A stretch of DNA of 33,343 bases from contig JAMOVG010000264.1 in assembly GCA_027061725.1 (NCBI GenBank), forward strand, positions 1 to 33,343. The letters run 5' to 3'. Below, piece by piece: positions 1-7,552 of the stretch (positions are counted from its first letter, which is position 1; each line of letters opens with the position of its first letter). This stretch comes from Desulfobacteraceae bacterium. GTDB lineage: Bacteria; Desulfobacterota; Desulfobacteria; Desulfobacterales; JALSRD01. The position numbers and the translations under genes were made by a program. The notes beneath the pieces were generated by a model. It was not told the origin of the DNA. It saw nothing but the letters and a program-made list of their open reading frames with translations, and did no database searches.

Positions 1-44
1 ATCAGCCGCACGATGGGGGCCGGGTAATATTGGCGCATGCTCAT
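1..44 (-). CDS. recR: Recombination protein RecR, N-terminal fragment (runs off the window)
   Basis: Only the first 14 codons are inside the window, reading M-S-M-R-Q-Y-Y-P-A-P-I-V-R-L. The Y-P-x-P-I-x-R-L-I start is typical of RecR, which acts in RecFOR recombinational repair. The ATG at 44-42 begins two bases after the ybaB stop codon, and a GGGG-type ribosome binding site lies in the end of ybaB. A second in-frame ATG at 38-36 could also be used. The identification rests mainly on the conserved gene order dnaX-ybaB-recR seen across bacteria, plus these few residues. The rest of the protein cannot be judged. Confidence 0.8.
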   Translation of the reverse strand, partial: MSMRQYYPAPIVRL

Positions 45-46
45 GG

Positions 47-358
47 TCACCCCAATCCCGGAATGTTCATGCCGCCGGTGAGCTTGGACATCTCGGCCGA
101 GACCATTTCCTGGGCCTTGTTGAGGGCATCGTTAACCGCCGCCAGGACCAGGTCCTGGAGCATTTCCACGTCATCGGGATCGACGACCTCTTTTTCGATG
201 CTGATGGCGCGCACCCGCTGCCGGCCGTCGGCCACTACCCGCACCATGCCGCCGCCGGCCGAACTCTCCACGGTCTTTTCGGCCAGTTCGTCCTGCATGC
301 GCAGCATCTTGGCCTGCAGCTTCTGGGCCTGTTTGAGCATATTTCCCATACCCTTCAT
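47..358 (-). CDS. ybaB: YbaB/EbfC family nucleoid-associated protein
   Basis: This 103-residue protein has the usual YbaB/EbfC length and layout. An N-terminal Met- and Gln-rich helix ([17 protein letters not shown]) is followed by a central beta region with the A-G-G-G-M-V-R-V pattern, and a C-terminal helix holds the conserved L-V-L-A-A-V-N-D-A segment near residues 70-80. Family members are small dimeric DNA-binding proteins that coat the nucleoid. The start codon overlaps the dnaX stop as ATGA, and recR follows two bases after its stop, so the three genes are almost certainly one transcript with coupled translation. Function is inferred from the family and gene order. Confidence 0.95.
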   Translation of the reverse strand: MKGMGNMLKQAQKLQAKMLRMQDELAEKTVESSAGGGMVRVVADGRQRVRAISIEKEVVDPDDVEMLQDLVLAAVNDALNKAQEMVSAEMSKLTGGMNIPGLG

Positions 359-2073
359 CTGGTTTCCTCCTGTGAAATCTTGATATCCACGATACGGCCC
401 CTGAAAATCTTGAGGGCCTCGGTTACGCGCGGGTCGCGCAGGGCTTCGTCCTTGAGCCGGCGTAGGTCCGTGGCCTGCTGTCCGACCTGCGGAACCCGAC
501 CTTCGTCGGCCTTGACTTCGATGCGCGGGCTCCTGCCCAGCACCTGCCGGCAGGCTTCACGCATCAGGTTCATGTTTTTTTCGCGCCGGAGCATGTTGGC
601 GTGAAAGCCGTTTCCGGCCACCCGGATCTCCAGGTTCTCGTCCGTCAGCCGCTCCAGGCGGCATTTCGCCAGGCTTGCGGCCAGCGCATGGGACTTTTCG
701 GTGACCAGGGTCACGATGCGCGCCCAGGCCTCATCGGCATCGGCGGACGCCCCCGCCTCTTGCGGCGCCTCCGGCGGCGTCGGCGAGGCCGGCTCCTGCT
801 CCCCGGCAGGGGGCTTCCCGTGCGAATCCCCGCGGCCTTTCTCGACCGGCGGCGGTTCGTGCGCACCCTTTTCGGGTGCGGGGGAAGCCGCCGGGGCCGT
901 GTCCGACCGGGTGACTGCGCCTTGGCGGGCAAACTGCCGCTGCAGGCCATCGAGCTTCTCGATGAGCACGTCGATGGGCAGCGCCGGGGGCTGTTTGAGA
1001 ATGCGGACAAAGGCCATTTCCAGGGACAGGCGCGGCTGCATGGAAAGCCGCACGGCGGCGGCCTCGCGCAGCAGCAGGTCCAGCACGCGCTGGAGCGCCT
1101 CCACCGGGACATCGGCCGTCTGGGCCTGCATCTGCTCGATTTCGCTGGCGGGCAGATCCACCAGCCGGGCTGCGTCGGCGGCCATTTTCACCACCATCAG
1201 GTTGCGGAAATGCTCGACCAGGTCGGCAAAGAACCGGTCCATTTCGTGTCCCCGTTCGTAAACCTCGTCGATGCCGGCCAGCACGGCCGGCAGATCCCGG
1301 GACAGAACCGCCGCCGAAATGTCGAAAAGTACCCGCCGGTCGATGACCCCCAGGACTTCCATGACCTCTTCGTGGGCCGCGCCGCCCTCGGAGCAGGCCA
1401 TCACCTGGTCGAGCAGGCTGAGGGCGTCGCGCATGCTGCCGCCGGCCTCTTGGGCGATGCGCCACAACCCCTTCTCGTCGACGGCGTATCCCTCCAGACC
1501 GCACAGCTTCTGCATGTGTTCGACCACCGCGGCCAGGGCGATGCGCCGGAAATCGTAGCGCTGGCAGCGCGACAGGATGGTCACCGGGATCTTGTGGGCC
1601 TCGGTGGTGGCGAACATGAACATCACGTGGTCGGGCGGCTCCTCCAGCGTTTTGAGCAGCGCGTTGAAAGCCGCGATGCTCAGCATGTGCACCTCGTCGA
1701 TGATGTAGATCTTGAAGCGGCTGCGGGCGGGCATGTAGCGCACGTTTTCGCGCAGTTCACGCACCTGGTCCACGCTGTTGTTGGAGGCGCCGTCGATCTC
1801 GAAAACATCCACCGCGTTGCCGGCGGTGATCTCGGTGCAGCTGCTGCAGCGGTTGCACGGGCGGGCGGTGGGCCCCTGCTCACAATTCATGGCCTTGGCC
1901 AGGATGCGGGCCACGGTGGTCTTGCCGGTTCCCCGGGGGCCGGCGAACAGCAGGGCGTGGGCCACGCGGTCGTTTTCGATGGCATTGGCCAGCGTGCGGG
2001 TCACGTGCTGCTGCCCCACCACCTCTTCAAAGCGCTGGGGCCGGTATTTGCGTGCGAGCACGAGGTACGACAT
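355..2073 (-). CDS. dnaX: DNA polymerase III subunit gamma/tau
   Basis: DnaX is the ATPase of the clamp loader, which places the sliding clamp on primed DNA. The 572-residue product has Walker A GPRGTGKT (about 45-52), a four-cysteine zinc module (C64, C73, C76, C79), Walker B IIDEVH (about 124-129) and the SRC motif (168-170). The AAA+ and collar domains end near residue 370. A Pro/Glu/Ala-rich linker (about 385-450) follows, then a C-terminal domain (about 455-560) of the tau type. The gene overlaps ybaB by four bases. An A7 run on the coding strand (581-575) sits in the A-AAA-AAC reading phase at codons 498-500. A -1 shift there would meet a stop five codons later. Whether a short gamma form is made is unknown. 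Confidence 0.97.
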   Translation of the reverse strand: MSYLVLARKYRPQRFEEVVGQQHVTRTLANAIENDRVAHALLFAGPRGTGKTTVARILAKAMNCEQGPTARPCNRCSSCTEITAGNAVDVFEIDGASNNSVDQVRELRENVRYMPARSRFKIYIIDEVHMLSIAAFNALLKTLEEPPDHVMFMFATTEAHKIPVTILSRCQRYDFRRIALAAVVEHMQKLCGLEGYAVDEKGLWRIAQEAGGSMRDALSLLDQVMACSEGGAAHEEVMEVLGVIDRRVLFDISAAVLSRDLPAVLAGIDEVYERGHEMDRFFADLVEHFRNLMVVKMAADAARLVDLPASEIEQMQAQTADVPVEALQRVLDLLLREAAAVRLSMQPRLSLEMAFVRILKQPPALPIDVLIEKLDGLQRQFARQGAVTRSDTAPAASPAPEKGAHEPPPVEKGRGDSHGKPPAGEQEPASPTPPEAPQEAGASADADEAWARIVTLVTEKSHALAASLAKCRLERLTDENLEIRVAGNGFHANMLRREKNMNLMREACRQVLGRSPRIEVKADEGRVPQVGQQATDLRRLKDEALRDPRVTEALKIFRGRIVDIKISQEETR

Positions 2074-2254
2074 AGCGCTGTTGACTTTCCTTTCCGCTCC
2101 GCCGGTGCTCCGGGAAGGGACGTTTCAGAGGACACGGTACACCTGGAATCACCTGCCGGCGTGACGACACCCGCAGGACGACGCGAAGACAGTGCGGATC
2201 ACATGGCGTCTCGGCGGGAGGGGGCTTCGGCAGGTGGCGACTCGAGAAAAAAAA

Positions 2255-2348
2255 TGGCGGAGAGAGAGGGATTCGAACCCTCGGTGCCGCTTTTGACAGC
2301 ACACACGATTTCCAGTCGTGCTCCTTCGGCCAGCTCGGACATCTCTCC
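2255..2348 (-). tRNA. tRNA-Ser(GGA)
   Basis: Read on the minus strand, the 94 bases fold as a class II tRNA. The acceptor stem is GGAGAGA with TCTCTCC, the anticodon arm is CACGA-CTGGAAA-TCGTG giving anticodon GGA, a long variable arm follows, and the T arm is GAGGG-TTCGAAT-CCCTC. The discriminator is G and the CCA end is encoded in the gene. Eight T residues follow at once (2254-2247), which could serve as the transcript end. It lies 22 bases downstream of a second tRNA-Ser and is probably co-transcribed with it. Confidence 0.96.
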
Positions 2349-2370
2349 GTTTACATGCGGTGCCTGGTGC

Positions 2371-2464
2371 TGGCGGAGAGGGTGGGATTCGAACCCACGA
2401 TCCCGGTTTTGGCCAGGATACCGCTTTTCGAGAGCGGGGCCTTCAGCCGCTCGGCCACCTCTCC
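2371..2464 (-). tRNA. tRNA-Ser(CGA)
   Basis: This is a second class II serine tRNA on the minus strand, also 94 bases with encoded CCA. The acceptor stem is GGAGAGG with CCTCTCC, the anticodon arm is CCGCT-CTCGAAA-AGCGG giving anticodon CGA, and a long variable arm is followed by T arm GTGGG-TTCGAAT-CCCAC. It reads UCG codons, which suits a GC-rich genome. It is transcribed ahead of tRNA-Ser(GGA). Confidence 0.96.
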
Positions 2465-2507
2465 GCATTTGCAACCTCGTCACCACCCGCAACCCTGCGG
2501 GTAAGTC

Positions 2508-2536
2508 CCCTTACCGCGTTTTCGATGCGCTGTCAA
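2508..2536 (-). promoter_or_regulatory. Candidate promoter for the tRNA-Ser pair
   Basis: On the minus strand a perfect -35 TTGACA (2536-2531) is followed after 17 bases by TAAGGG (2513-2508), a poor -10 match. It lies about 45 bases upstream of tRNA-Ser(CGA). A 6-bp hairpin (2486-2501) lies between it and the tRNA. The -35 box is convincing and the -10 is not. Confidence 0.4.
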
Positions 2537-2609
2537 TGGCGACAGGGCCACAAAACCGGTTTTTCCCCATATCCTGCGGCCGCGGGTTTCCGACGGACTA
2601 ACGCGGCCG

Positions 2610-3359
2610 CTAACTGCCCAGCATGGCGGCCACCTCCGGAATGTAGCGGCCGGCATCATCGTGGATGTACAGCGGCGGCGCCACCGCGAGCCCCGGACGG
2701 CCCGCCTTGACGGCACCCGCCAGAACCAGCTGCGCATCGCGCCCGGGGCCGGGATGAATCATGCGCAGCGTTTTGGGCTCCAGGCCGAAATGGCGCATGC
2801 GGGCCAGCAGATCCACCGTGCGCACCGCCGGGTAGATGACGGCCAGGCGGCCGGTCTTAAACAGCACGCGGCGGGCCGTCAGCAATACCTGGTCCAGCGT
2901 CACAGCGATCTCCTCGCGGGCCACGGCGCGCTGGGGGTCGGCGCAGCGCCGCCCCGACCCCGCCGGACGGTACGGGGGGTTGGTGACCACCAGGTCGATC
3001 CGCCCGCCCAGGTCCCCGCGGGTCAGCCGGCGCATGTCGGCCTCGAGCACCCGCACACGGTCCTGAAGGCCGTTTTCGGCGACATTGCAGCGGGCCAGGC
3101 GGGCCAGCTCCGGCTGGATTTCAACCGCCAGCAACCGAAGGTCCGCGTGCCGATAGGCCATCATGAGCGCCACGATGCCGCAGCCGGTGCCCAGTTCAAG
3201 CACCACATCTGCTCGGCGTACCGGCACGAGATGCGCCAGCAGCACGGCATCGATGGAAAAACGATAGCCCCTGCGCGGCTGGGCCACTCGCAGACGGCCG
3301 TTGAAAAACGTCCCCGGGCGGTGTGCCCCGCGGCCCGGCGCATGCTTTTCGTCGGCCAC
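2610..3359 (-). CDS. TrmN6/YfiC-like class I SAM methyltransferase
   Basis: This 249-residue Rossmann-fold methyltransferase has the SAM-binding motif ELGTGCG (about 55-61), an acidic residue after strand 2 (VEIQPE, about 79-84) and the catalytic NPPY motif (127-130), which marks N6-adenine or related amino-methyltransferases. The N-terminal F-x-N-G-R-L-R-V-x-Q-P-R-R-G-Y-R-F-S-I-D-A segment matches the COG4123/TrmN6 group, which methylates A37 of tRNA1(Val). The start is GTG at 3359, two bases after the stop of the upstream DUF721 gene, so the two are probably one operon. The exact substrate is inferred from the family. Confidence 0.85.
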   Translation of the reverse strand: MADEKHAPGRGAHRPGTFFNGRLRVAQPRRGYRFSIDAVLLAHLVPVRRADVVLELGTGCGIVALMMAYRHADLRLLAVEIQPELARLARCNVAENGLQDRVRVLEADMRRLTRGDLGGRIDLVVTNPPYRPAGSGRRCADPQRAVAREEIAVTLDQVLLTARRVLFKTGRLAVIYPAVRTVDLLARMRHFGLEPKTLRMIHPGPGRDAQLVLAGAVKAGRPGLAVAPPLYIHDDAGRYIPEVAAMLGS

Positions 3360-3361
3360 GG

Positions 3362-3679
3362 TCAGAAAGTCCCGATCCTGAAACGGATGTCTTCAACAAT
3401 GCCTTCACCCGCCTGCCGGTTGATGCGCTCGAGCAGGTCCTGTTTGAGGAACTGCAGCTGGTGCAGCCACGCGGAGTTGGTCACCACCACCACCAGCTGT
3501 GCGCCCTTGAGGGCCACGGGCCGCGTGTTGCTTGCGATGGCGTCCCCCACGCAGGCGTCCCACACCCGGTGCACCCGGGACAGGTCGCTGCGCGACTTGC
3601 GCTCGTAGCCCCTGAGCACCTGGGACAGCACCTCCCCGAGAGCGGTGAACTGACGGTTGGTTTTGCGCCGTGAAGACAT
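3362..3679 (-). CDS. DUF721 domain protein (DciA-like)
   Basis: The 105-residue product matches the DUF721/DciA domain. A basic N-terminus leads to a helix with W-D-A-C-V-G-D-A-I-A, then S-N-T-R-P-V-A-L-K-G-A-Q-L-V-V-V-V and S-A-W-L-H-Q-L-Q-F-L-K, the hallmark run of the family. DciA is the ancestral loader of the replicative helicase DnaB in bacteria lacking DnaC or DnaI. Presence of the domain alone does not prove that role. It is the first gene of a two-gene minus-strand unit with the TrmN6-like methyltransferase and is divergent from hflK. Confidence 0.8.
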   Translation of the reverse strand: MSSRRKTNRQFTALGEVLSQVLRGYERKSRSDLSRVHRVWDACVGDAIASNTRPVALKGAQLVVVVTNSAWLHQLQFLKQDLLERINRQAGEGIVEDIRFRIGTF

Positions 3680-3758
3680 AATCCGAATTTAGGGACCGCG
3701 GCGACGACTGTCAAGCGCAGGCGGTCCGTCGTCGGTGAAGGCAGTGTTGGCTTTTTGC

Positions 3759-3787
3759 TTGACTTGGGTCCGTGGGTCCCCTATTTT
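3759..3787 (+). promoter_or_regulatory. Candidate sigma-70 promoter for hflKC
   Basis: TTGACT (3759-3764), a 17-base spacer and TATTTT (3782-3787) lie about 80 bases upstream of the hflK ATG at 3870. The window repeatedly shows this pattern, TTGACN with a TATTTT-like -10, which raises confidence. Confidence 0.6.
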
Positions 3788-3869
3788 AAAGCTTCATACC
3801 GATGTCCCCGGCCATTGGGGCACATCCCTACCGGAAAATCAACAGCCGAAAAAAATCAGGTTAAAGGGC

Positions 3870-4904
3870 ATGAACTGGGATTGGGAAAAACTGAAACAGC
3901 AGCAGCAGCGTCCGAGCGGCGGCGGAGTGCCGCCTCAGATGGATGAGATGCTGAACAAAATCAAGAAAATCAAGCTCCCCGGCGGCCCCATCATCATCCT
4001 GGTGCTGCTGGCTCTGCTGATCGGCTCGTCCACGTTCTATACCGTAGGCGTGGACGAAGTGGGCGTGGTCCAGCGCTTTGGCAAATTCGTGCGCCTCAGC
4101 CAGCCGGGCCTCAACTTCAAGCTGCCGGTGGGTATCGAGAAAGTTACCAAGGTCAAGGTGCGGCGGGTGTACAAGGAGGAATTCGGCATCCGCGGCGGCA
4201 GATCGGGCATCGCCCGTGTCGGCGCCGAAAACGAACGCAGCGTCTCGCTGATGCTGACCGGCGACCTGAACGTGGCCGTGGTTCCCTGGATCGTGCAGTA
4301 CCGCATCAAGGACCCCTACGACTACCTGTTCAAGGTCAGAAACCCCAACAAGCTGCTGCGCGACATGTCCGAGGCCGCCGTGCGGCTGGTGGTTGGCGAC
4401 CGCAGCATCAACGAGGTCATCAGCAAGCGTGAAGAGATCGCCGTTGAATCGCGCAAGGTCCTGCAGGAGGAGCTCGACAACGCCCAGTCCGGCATTCACG
4501 TGGTCACCATCGAAATGAAGAAGACCAATGTTCCCAAGCCGGTGCAGCCGTCCTTTAACGAGGTCAACCAGGCAGTGCAGGAAAAGGAACAGATGATCTA
4601 CAACGCCAAACGGGAATACAACATGGCAATCCCGGCGGCCAAGGGCCAGGCGGAAAAGACCATCAAGGAAGCCGAGGGGTTCGCGCTGGACCGCGTCAAC
4701 CGCGCCAAGGGTGACGCCGCACGGTTCGAGTCCATCTACCGGGCCTACGTCCTGGCCAAGGATGTCACCAAGCGGCGCCTTTACCTGGAAGCCCTCAGCG
4801 ACCTGTTCCCCAAGCTGGGGCAGAAATACATCGTCGACCGCAACCAGAAAAATCTGCTTCCGCTGCTCAACCTCGGACCCAAAGAGGGTATCAAGGCCAA
4901 ATGA
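3870..4904 (+). CDS. hflK: FtsH protease modulator HflK
   Basis: HflK and HflC form a membrane-anchored SPFH/prohibitin complex around the FtsH protease and modulate degradation of membrane proteins. The 344-residue product has a Gln- and Gly-rich cytoplasmic N-terminus (M-N-W-D-W-E-K-L-K), one membrane segment (about 39-58) and an SPFH domain beginning V-D-E-V-G-V-V-Q-R-F-G-K. A long charged helix follows, with A-K-G-Q-A-E-K-T-I-K-E-A-E-G-F-A near residues 250-270. The frame is open back to 3735, but the ATG at 3870 was chosen because it gives the typical HflK N-terminus and follows an AAAGGG sequence. Its stop overlaps the hflC start as ATGA. Confidence 0.95.
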   Translation: MNWDWEKLKQQQQRPSGGGVPPQMDEMLNKIKKIKLPGGPIIILVLLALLIGSSTFYTVGVDEVGVVQRFGKFVRLSQPGLNFKLPVGIEKVTKVKVRRVYKEEFGIRGGRSGIARVGAENERSVSLMLTGDLNVAVVPWIVQYRIKDPYDYLFKVRNPNKLLRDMSEAAVRLVVGDRSINEVISKREEIAVESRKVLQEELDNAQSGIHVVTIEMKKTNVPKPVQPSFNEVNQAVQEKEQMIYNAKREYNMAIPAAKGQAEKTIKEAEGFALDRVNRAKGDAARFESIYRAYVLAKDVTKRRLYLEALSDLFPKLGQKYIVDRNQKNLLPLLNLGPKEGIKAK

Positions 4905-5854
4905 AAACCAAAGGCATTCTCATCATAGCTGCCCTGATCGCGGGGATCGTCCTGTTCGCATCGGCCTACACCATCGATGAAACCGAGCAGGTGGTGGTGA
5001 CCCAGTTCGGCAAAGTCGTCGGAAAGCCCAAGACCCAGCCGGGGCTCTACTTCAAGCTGCCTTTCATCCAGCACACCACCTATTTCCCAAAGAACCTGCT
5101 GGAATGGGACGGTGACCCGGGCCAGATTCCCACCCTGGACAAGACCTACATCTGGGTGGACACCTTCGCCCGCTGGAAGATCGTCGACCCGATCAAGTTT
5201 TTCCAGACGGTCAACAACACCGTCAGCGCCATGGCGCGACTGGACGACATCATCGATCCGGCGGTGCGCAACTTCATCACCTCCTACCCGCTGATCGAAA
5301 CCGTGCGGCGCAGCAACCGGCAGCTGGACACCTACGAAATCGGGGTAGGCGACGCCAATGACCGGGAGCTGATCGACCTCAACGAAAAACTGCGCGTGTA
5401 CACGGGGCGTGAAAAAATCACCCAGGGCATCCTGAAACAGGCCCAGCCCAAACTCTCGCCCTTCGGCATCAAGCTGGTGGATGTCAAGATCAAGCGGGTC
5501 AACTACGTGGAGCAGGTGCGAAAATCCGTATACAACCGCATGATCGCCGAACGCAAGCAGATCGCCGAAAAGTTCCGCTCTGAAGGCCGCGGCGAGGCTT
5601 CGAAAATTCTGGGCGAAAAGGAGCGCGAGCTGAAGCTGATCGAATCCCAGGCTTACCGCACGGCCCAGGAAATCAAGGGCAAGGCCGAGGCCGAGGCCAT
5701 CAAGCTCTACGCACAGGCCTACGGCAAGGACCCCGAATTTTTCTCCTTCACCAAATCACTGGACGTCTACCGCCGGACCCTGGGCGGCAAGACCACGCTG
5801 GTGCTATCCACGGACTCGGATTTCCTGAAATACCTGCAGCGCTACAACGAGTAG
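4901..5854 (+). CDS. hflC: FtsH protease modulator HflC
   Basis: This 317-residue SPFH protein has an N-terminal signal anchor (about 5-24, G-I-L-I-I-A-A-L-I-A-G-I-V-L-F-A) and the V-V-V-T-Q-F-G-K-V-V and P-G-L-Y-F-K-L-P-F strands typical of HflC. A C-terminal coiled helix is rich in Glu, Lys and Ala (G-E-A-S-K-I-L-G-E-K-E-R-E). Its start overlaps the hflK stop by four bases, so the partners are made in a coupled way. No U-rich terminator lies directly after it. The hairpin at 5930-5962 is oriented for the opposing small gene but could also slow plus-strand transcription. Confidence 0.95.
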   Translation: MKTKGILIIAALIAGIVLFASAYTIDETEQVVVTQFGKVVGKPKTQPGLYFKLPFIQHTTYFPKNLLEWDGDPGQIPTLDKTYIWVDTFARWKIVDPIKFFQTVNNTVSAMARLDDIIDPAVRNFITSYPLIETVRRSNRQLDTYEIGVGDANDRELIDLNEKLRVYTGREKITQGILKQAQPKLSPFGIKLVDVKIKRVNYVEQVRKSVYNRMIAERKQIAEKFRSEGRGEASKILGEKERELKLIESQAYRTAQEIKGKAEAEAIKLYAQAYGKDPEFFSFTKSLDVYRRTLGGKTTLVLSTDSDFLKYLQRYNE

Positions 5855-5925
5855 GCGTGCGGCGGCGGGATGATTCCCGGCCGCCGAAGAGTACGGAAAG
5901 ACGCTGCGCGGCAAAATTCGGCACC

Positions 5926-5962
5926 AAAAAAGCACCGGTCCTTTCCCAGGAATCCGGTGCTT
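5926..5962 (-). terminator. Intrinsic terminator of the minus-strand AURKAIP1/COX24-like gene
   Basis: A 9-bp stem (5930-5938 with 5954-5962, core GCACCGG/CCGGTGC) has a second inner pairing TCCT/AGGA in its loop. On the minus strand it is followed by six U residues (from AAAAAA at 5926-5931). It lies about 30 bases beyond the stop codon of the small gene at 5993-6091. Plus-strand U content is poor, so it fits the minus strand best. Confidence 0.75.
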
Positions 5963-5992
5963 CTGCTTCTCAGAAAAGTCACCCTCCGCATC

Positions 5993-6091
5993 TTATTTAC
6001 CTTTTCTTCTCTGATGACGCGTGCGCGCCAGCAGCTTGCGGTGCTTGTGCTTTCTCATTTTTTTTCTGCGTTTCTTAACGACGCTGCCCAA
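5993..6091 (-). CDS. AURKAIP1/COX24 domain-containing protein (mS38-like), 32 residues
   Basis: A 33-codon frame starts with TTG at 6091-6089 and ends with TAA at 5995-5993. Its product reads (M)GSVVKKRRKKMRKHKHRKL followed by a basic tail with T-R-H-Q-R-R-K. This is the AURKAIP1/COX24 signature shared with mitochondrial ribosomal protein mS38, and in bacteria it occurs as very short stand-alone proteins. Start choice is supported by a near-perfect Shine-Dalgarno AGGAGG (6104-6099) seven bases upstream, and no other in-frame start exists nearby. A candidate promoter lies at 6145-6174 and a terminator at 5926-5962, so it is a complete single-gene unit convergent with hflC. Ribosome binding is inferred from the family and the extreme basicity. 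Confidence 0.85.
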   Translation of the reverse strand: MGSVVKKRRKKMRKHKHRKLLARTRHQRRKGK

Positions 6092-6144
6092 CCGATCACC
6101 TCCTCTCTCTGCATTTTTCAGACGCGATTTGTTTCCAATCCGTA

Positions 6145-6174
6145 TCTATAGCACCCTGTAAAGCGCCTTGTCCA
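6145..6174 (-). promoter_or_regulatory. Candidate promoter of the AURKAIP1/COX24-like gene
   Basis: On the minus strand TGGACA (6174-6169) is followed after 18 bases by TATAGA (6150-6145). The expected transcript start near 6138 would give a leader of about 45 bases before the strong Shine-Dalgarno. The rest of 6105-6338 holds no gene I can support. Confidence 0.5.
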
Positions 6175-6244
6175 TATTTTTTTCGGGCGCACTCCACGGC
6201 GCTGCCCCGCAGGAGCCGATGAGCTCCCGGCACCTGAAAACTCT

Positions 6245-6273
6245 TTGACTTTGCAGGCCAGGTCGAATAGACA
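6245..6273 (+). promoter_or_regulatory. Weak candidate promoter for the beta-barrel gene
   Basis: TTGACT (6245-6250), a 17-base spacer and TAGACA (6268-6273) lie about 65 bases upstream of the ATG at 6339. The -35 is good and the -10 is weak. Confidence 0.3.
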
Positions 6274-6338
6274 TCCGGCATCGGACCGGCGGTCGAAGCG
6301 GTTGCCATCAATGCCCCAGTAGAAAAGGAAATGAGGCC

Positions 6339-6860
6339 ATGCGAAAAGTGCGGATTCTGTGCCTGTTACTCTTGTTGGTGGTACTGACCACGCCGCCGGC
6401 CATGGCACTGGACATCTATGGATTCGGCAGTTACTGGGACAAAAAGGACGCCGACGGGTCCTGGGGCACCGGGCTGGGCCTGAGCCTGCCGCTGTTTACC
6501 GAGCACCTGCGGCTGGACGCAAGGATTTATTTCTTCCAGGACAGTGATTTCGGATACGACGACAGCCTTACCCTGACACCCGTGGACCTGGGCCTGCAGG
6601 TGCATTTCATGCCGGCATCGAAGGTGGCGCCCTATTTGCTGGGGGGAATATCCTACATCTTCGCCGATGCCGATCACCTTGACGTGGACGCTTCTTTCGG
6701 CGGCTACGTTGGCGGCGGGCTGGAGTGGGCCCTGGGCACCTCTTTGCTCAAGCTGTTCGGCGAGATCGTCTACCGCTTCGACACTCTGGATTCCAACGGT
6801 CCCCGGGACGTCGATGTCAGCGGCGTCAATGGAAACGTGGGGCTCAAGATTCATTTTTAG
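6339..6860 (+). CDS. Outer membrane beta-barrel protein
   Basis: The 173-residue product has a clear Sec signal peptide (M-R-K-V-R, then a Leu/Val core, cleaved after P-A-M-A at about residue 23). The mature part alternates polar and hydrophobic residues in short strands with Gly/Asp-rich turns, for example L-D-I-Y-G-F-G-S-Y-W and Y-V-G-G-G-L-E-W. It ends in K-I-H-F, and a C-terminal Phe is the usual BAM recognition signal. Size and pattern fit a small 8-stranded OmpA/OmpW-like barrel. The precise family and ligand are not recognised. A ribosome binding site AAGGA lies 8-10 bases before the ATG. A strong hairpin follows the gene. Confidence 0.8.
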   Translation: MRKVRILCLLLLLVVLTTPPAMALDIYGFGSYWDKKDADGSWGTGLGLSLPLFTEHLRLDARIYFFQDSDFGYDDSLTLTPVDLGLQVHFMPASKVAPYLLGGISYIFADADHLDVDASFGGYVGGGLEWALGTSLLKLFGEIVYRFDTLDSNGPRDVDVSGVNGNVGLKIHF

Positions 6861-6875
6861 CGGGCCGGACCCGCG

Positions 6876-6916
6876 CCTTACGGAGGCGGCGCGGATCCGG
6901 CGCCGCCTCCGTAAGG
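6876..6916. terminator. 17-bp perfect hairpin without U-tract
   Basis: The arms 6876-6892 and 6900-6916 are perfectly complementary (CCTTACGGAGG...CCTCCGTAAGG) around a 7-base loop. It begins 15 bases after the stop of the beta-barrel gene. There is no T run on either side, so it is not a classical intrinsic terminator. It may stabilise the mRNA 3' end, act with Rho, or be a palindromic repeat unit. Confidence 0.6.
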
Positions 6917-7009
6917 CTTGACGCCCCATGGGGGGCTGTTTAACATAATTTTAACGAGCGACGGAGTCACCTCCCTGCCATTGGAAGCGCAGTACCCCGC
7001 GTGTGCGCG

Positions 7010-7552
7010 ATGAAACCAAGGGAAACATTCAATGCTGAGCAGATCCGGCAGGTCACCGAGGCGGTGGCGGTGGCCGAAGAACTGGTCAGCAACCACTACA
7101 AGCTGTCCGACAACCAGTGGCTGCACGCCCGTTACGACGTGAAGACGCTGGCCGACCTGAAGCCGGACGAAATCGTGGACGGCCCCTTCGCCCAGATCAT
7201 CCGTTACGAGGCCAAGCGCCGGGACACCTCGCTGGGTTCCGGGGCCTACGATTTCTACAAGATCTGCATCCAGGACCACGCTATCCTGGCCGCCATGCGT
7301 GACACCCCGGACCTGCAGTTGATGCCCTTCGCCCTCTACATCGGCACCCACGAACTCATCCATATCGTGCGCTTCAGCAAATTCCTGCAGAATTTCAACG
7401 CCCCCCCGGCCAACCGGCTGGTGGAGGAAAACCGTGTCCACGGCCTCACCCGCCGCATCCTCGAAGGGCTGCCGACCGCCGGGCTGCCCCGCGTTCTGGA
7501 GTTCTACCGTCGCTGGCAGCCCGCCTTCGAAGGCCTGCGCAATCCCGCCTGA
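7010..7552 (+). CDS. Conserved-looking protein of unknown function with an HExxH motif
   Basis: I do not recognise the family. The product is 180 residues from the ATG at 7010, or 183 from the GTG at 7001. It is soluble, with no signal peptide or membrane segment. The notable feature is H-E-L-I-H (114-118) in an Ile/Val-rich helix context (Y-I-G-T-H-E-L-I-H-I-V-R-F), the pattern of zinc metallopeptidases. A candidate third ligand lies in V-E-E-N-R-V-H (138-144), about 21 residues downstream. Catalysis is not proven, since HExxH also occurs by chance. No strong ribosome binding site is visible. It stands alone between the barrel gene and the FmdB-type gene. Confidence 0.75.
   Translation: MKPRETFNAEQIRQVTEAVAVAEELVSNHYKLSDNQWLHARYDVKTLADLKPDEIVDGPFAQIIRYEAKRRDTSLGSGAYDFYKICIQDHAILAAMRDTPDLQLMPFALYIGTHELIHIVRFSKFLQNFNAPPANRLVEENRVHGLTRRILEGLPTAGLPRVLEFYRRWQPAFEGLRNPA

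Noticed and set aside
2074-2254. Possible SRP (4.5S) RNA gene between tRNA-Ser and dnaX
   Set aside because: SRP RNA often lies upstream of dnaX, but the conserved loop sequence around GGAAGG-AGCAGC was not found on the minus strand.
601-2601. Long plus-strand open frame opposite dnaX and the tRNAs
   Set aside because: It overlaps two clear tRNA genes and the dnaX coding frame. Its composition (Arg, Gly, His rich) is typical of antisense frames in GC-rich DNA.
5857-6151. Plus-strand frames after hflC
   Set aside because: They cross the terminator and are antisense to the well-supported 32-residue gene. They have no ribosome binding site or family pattern.
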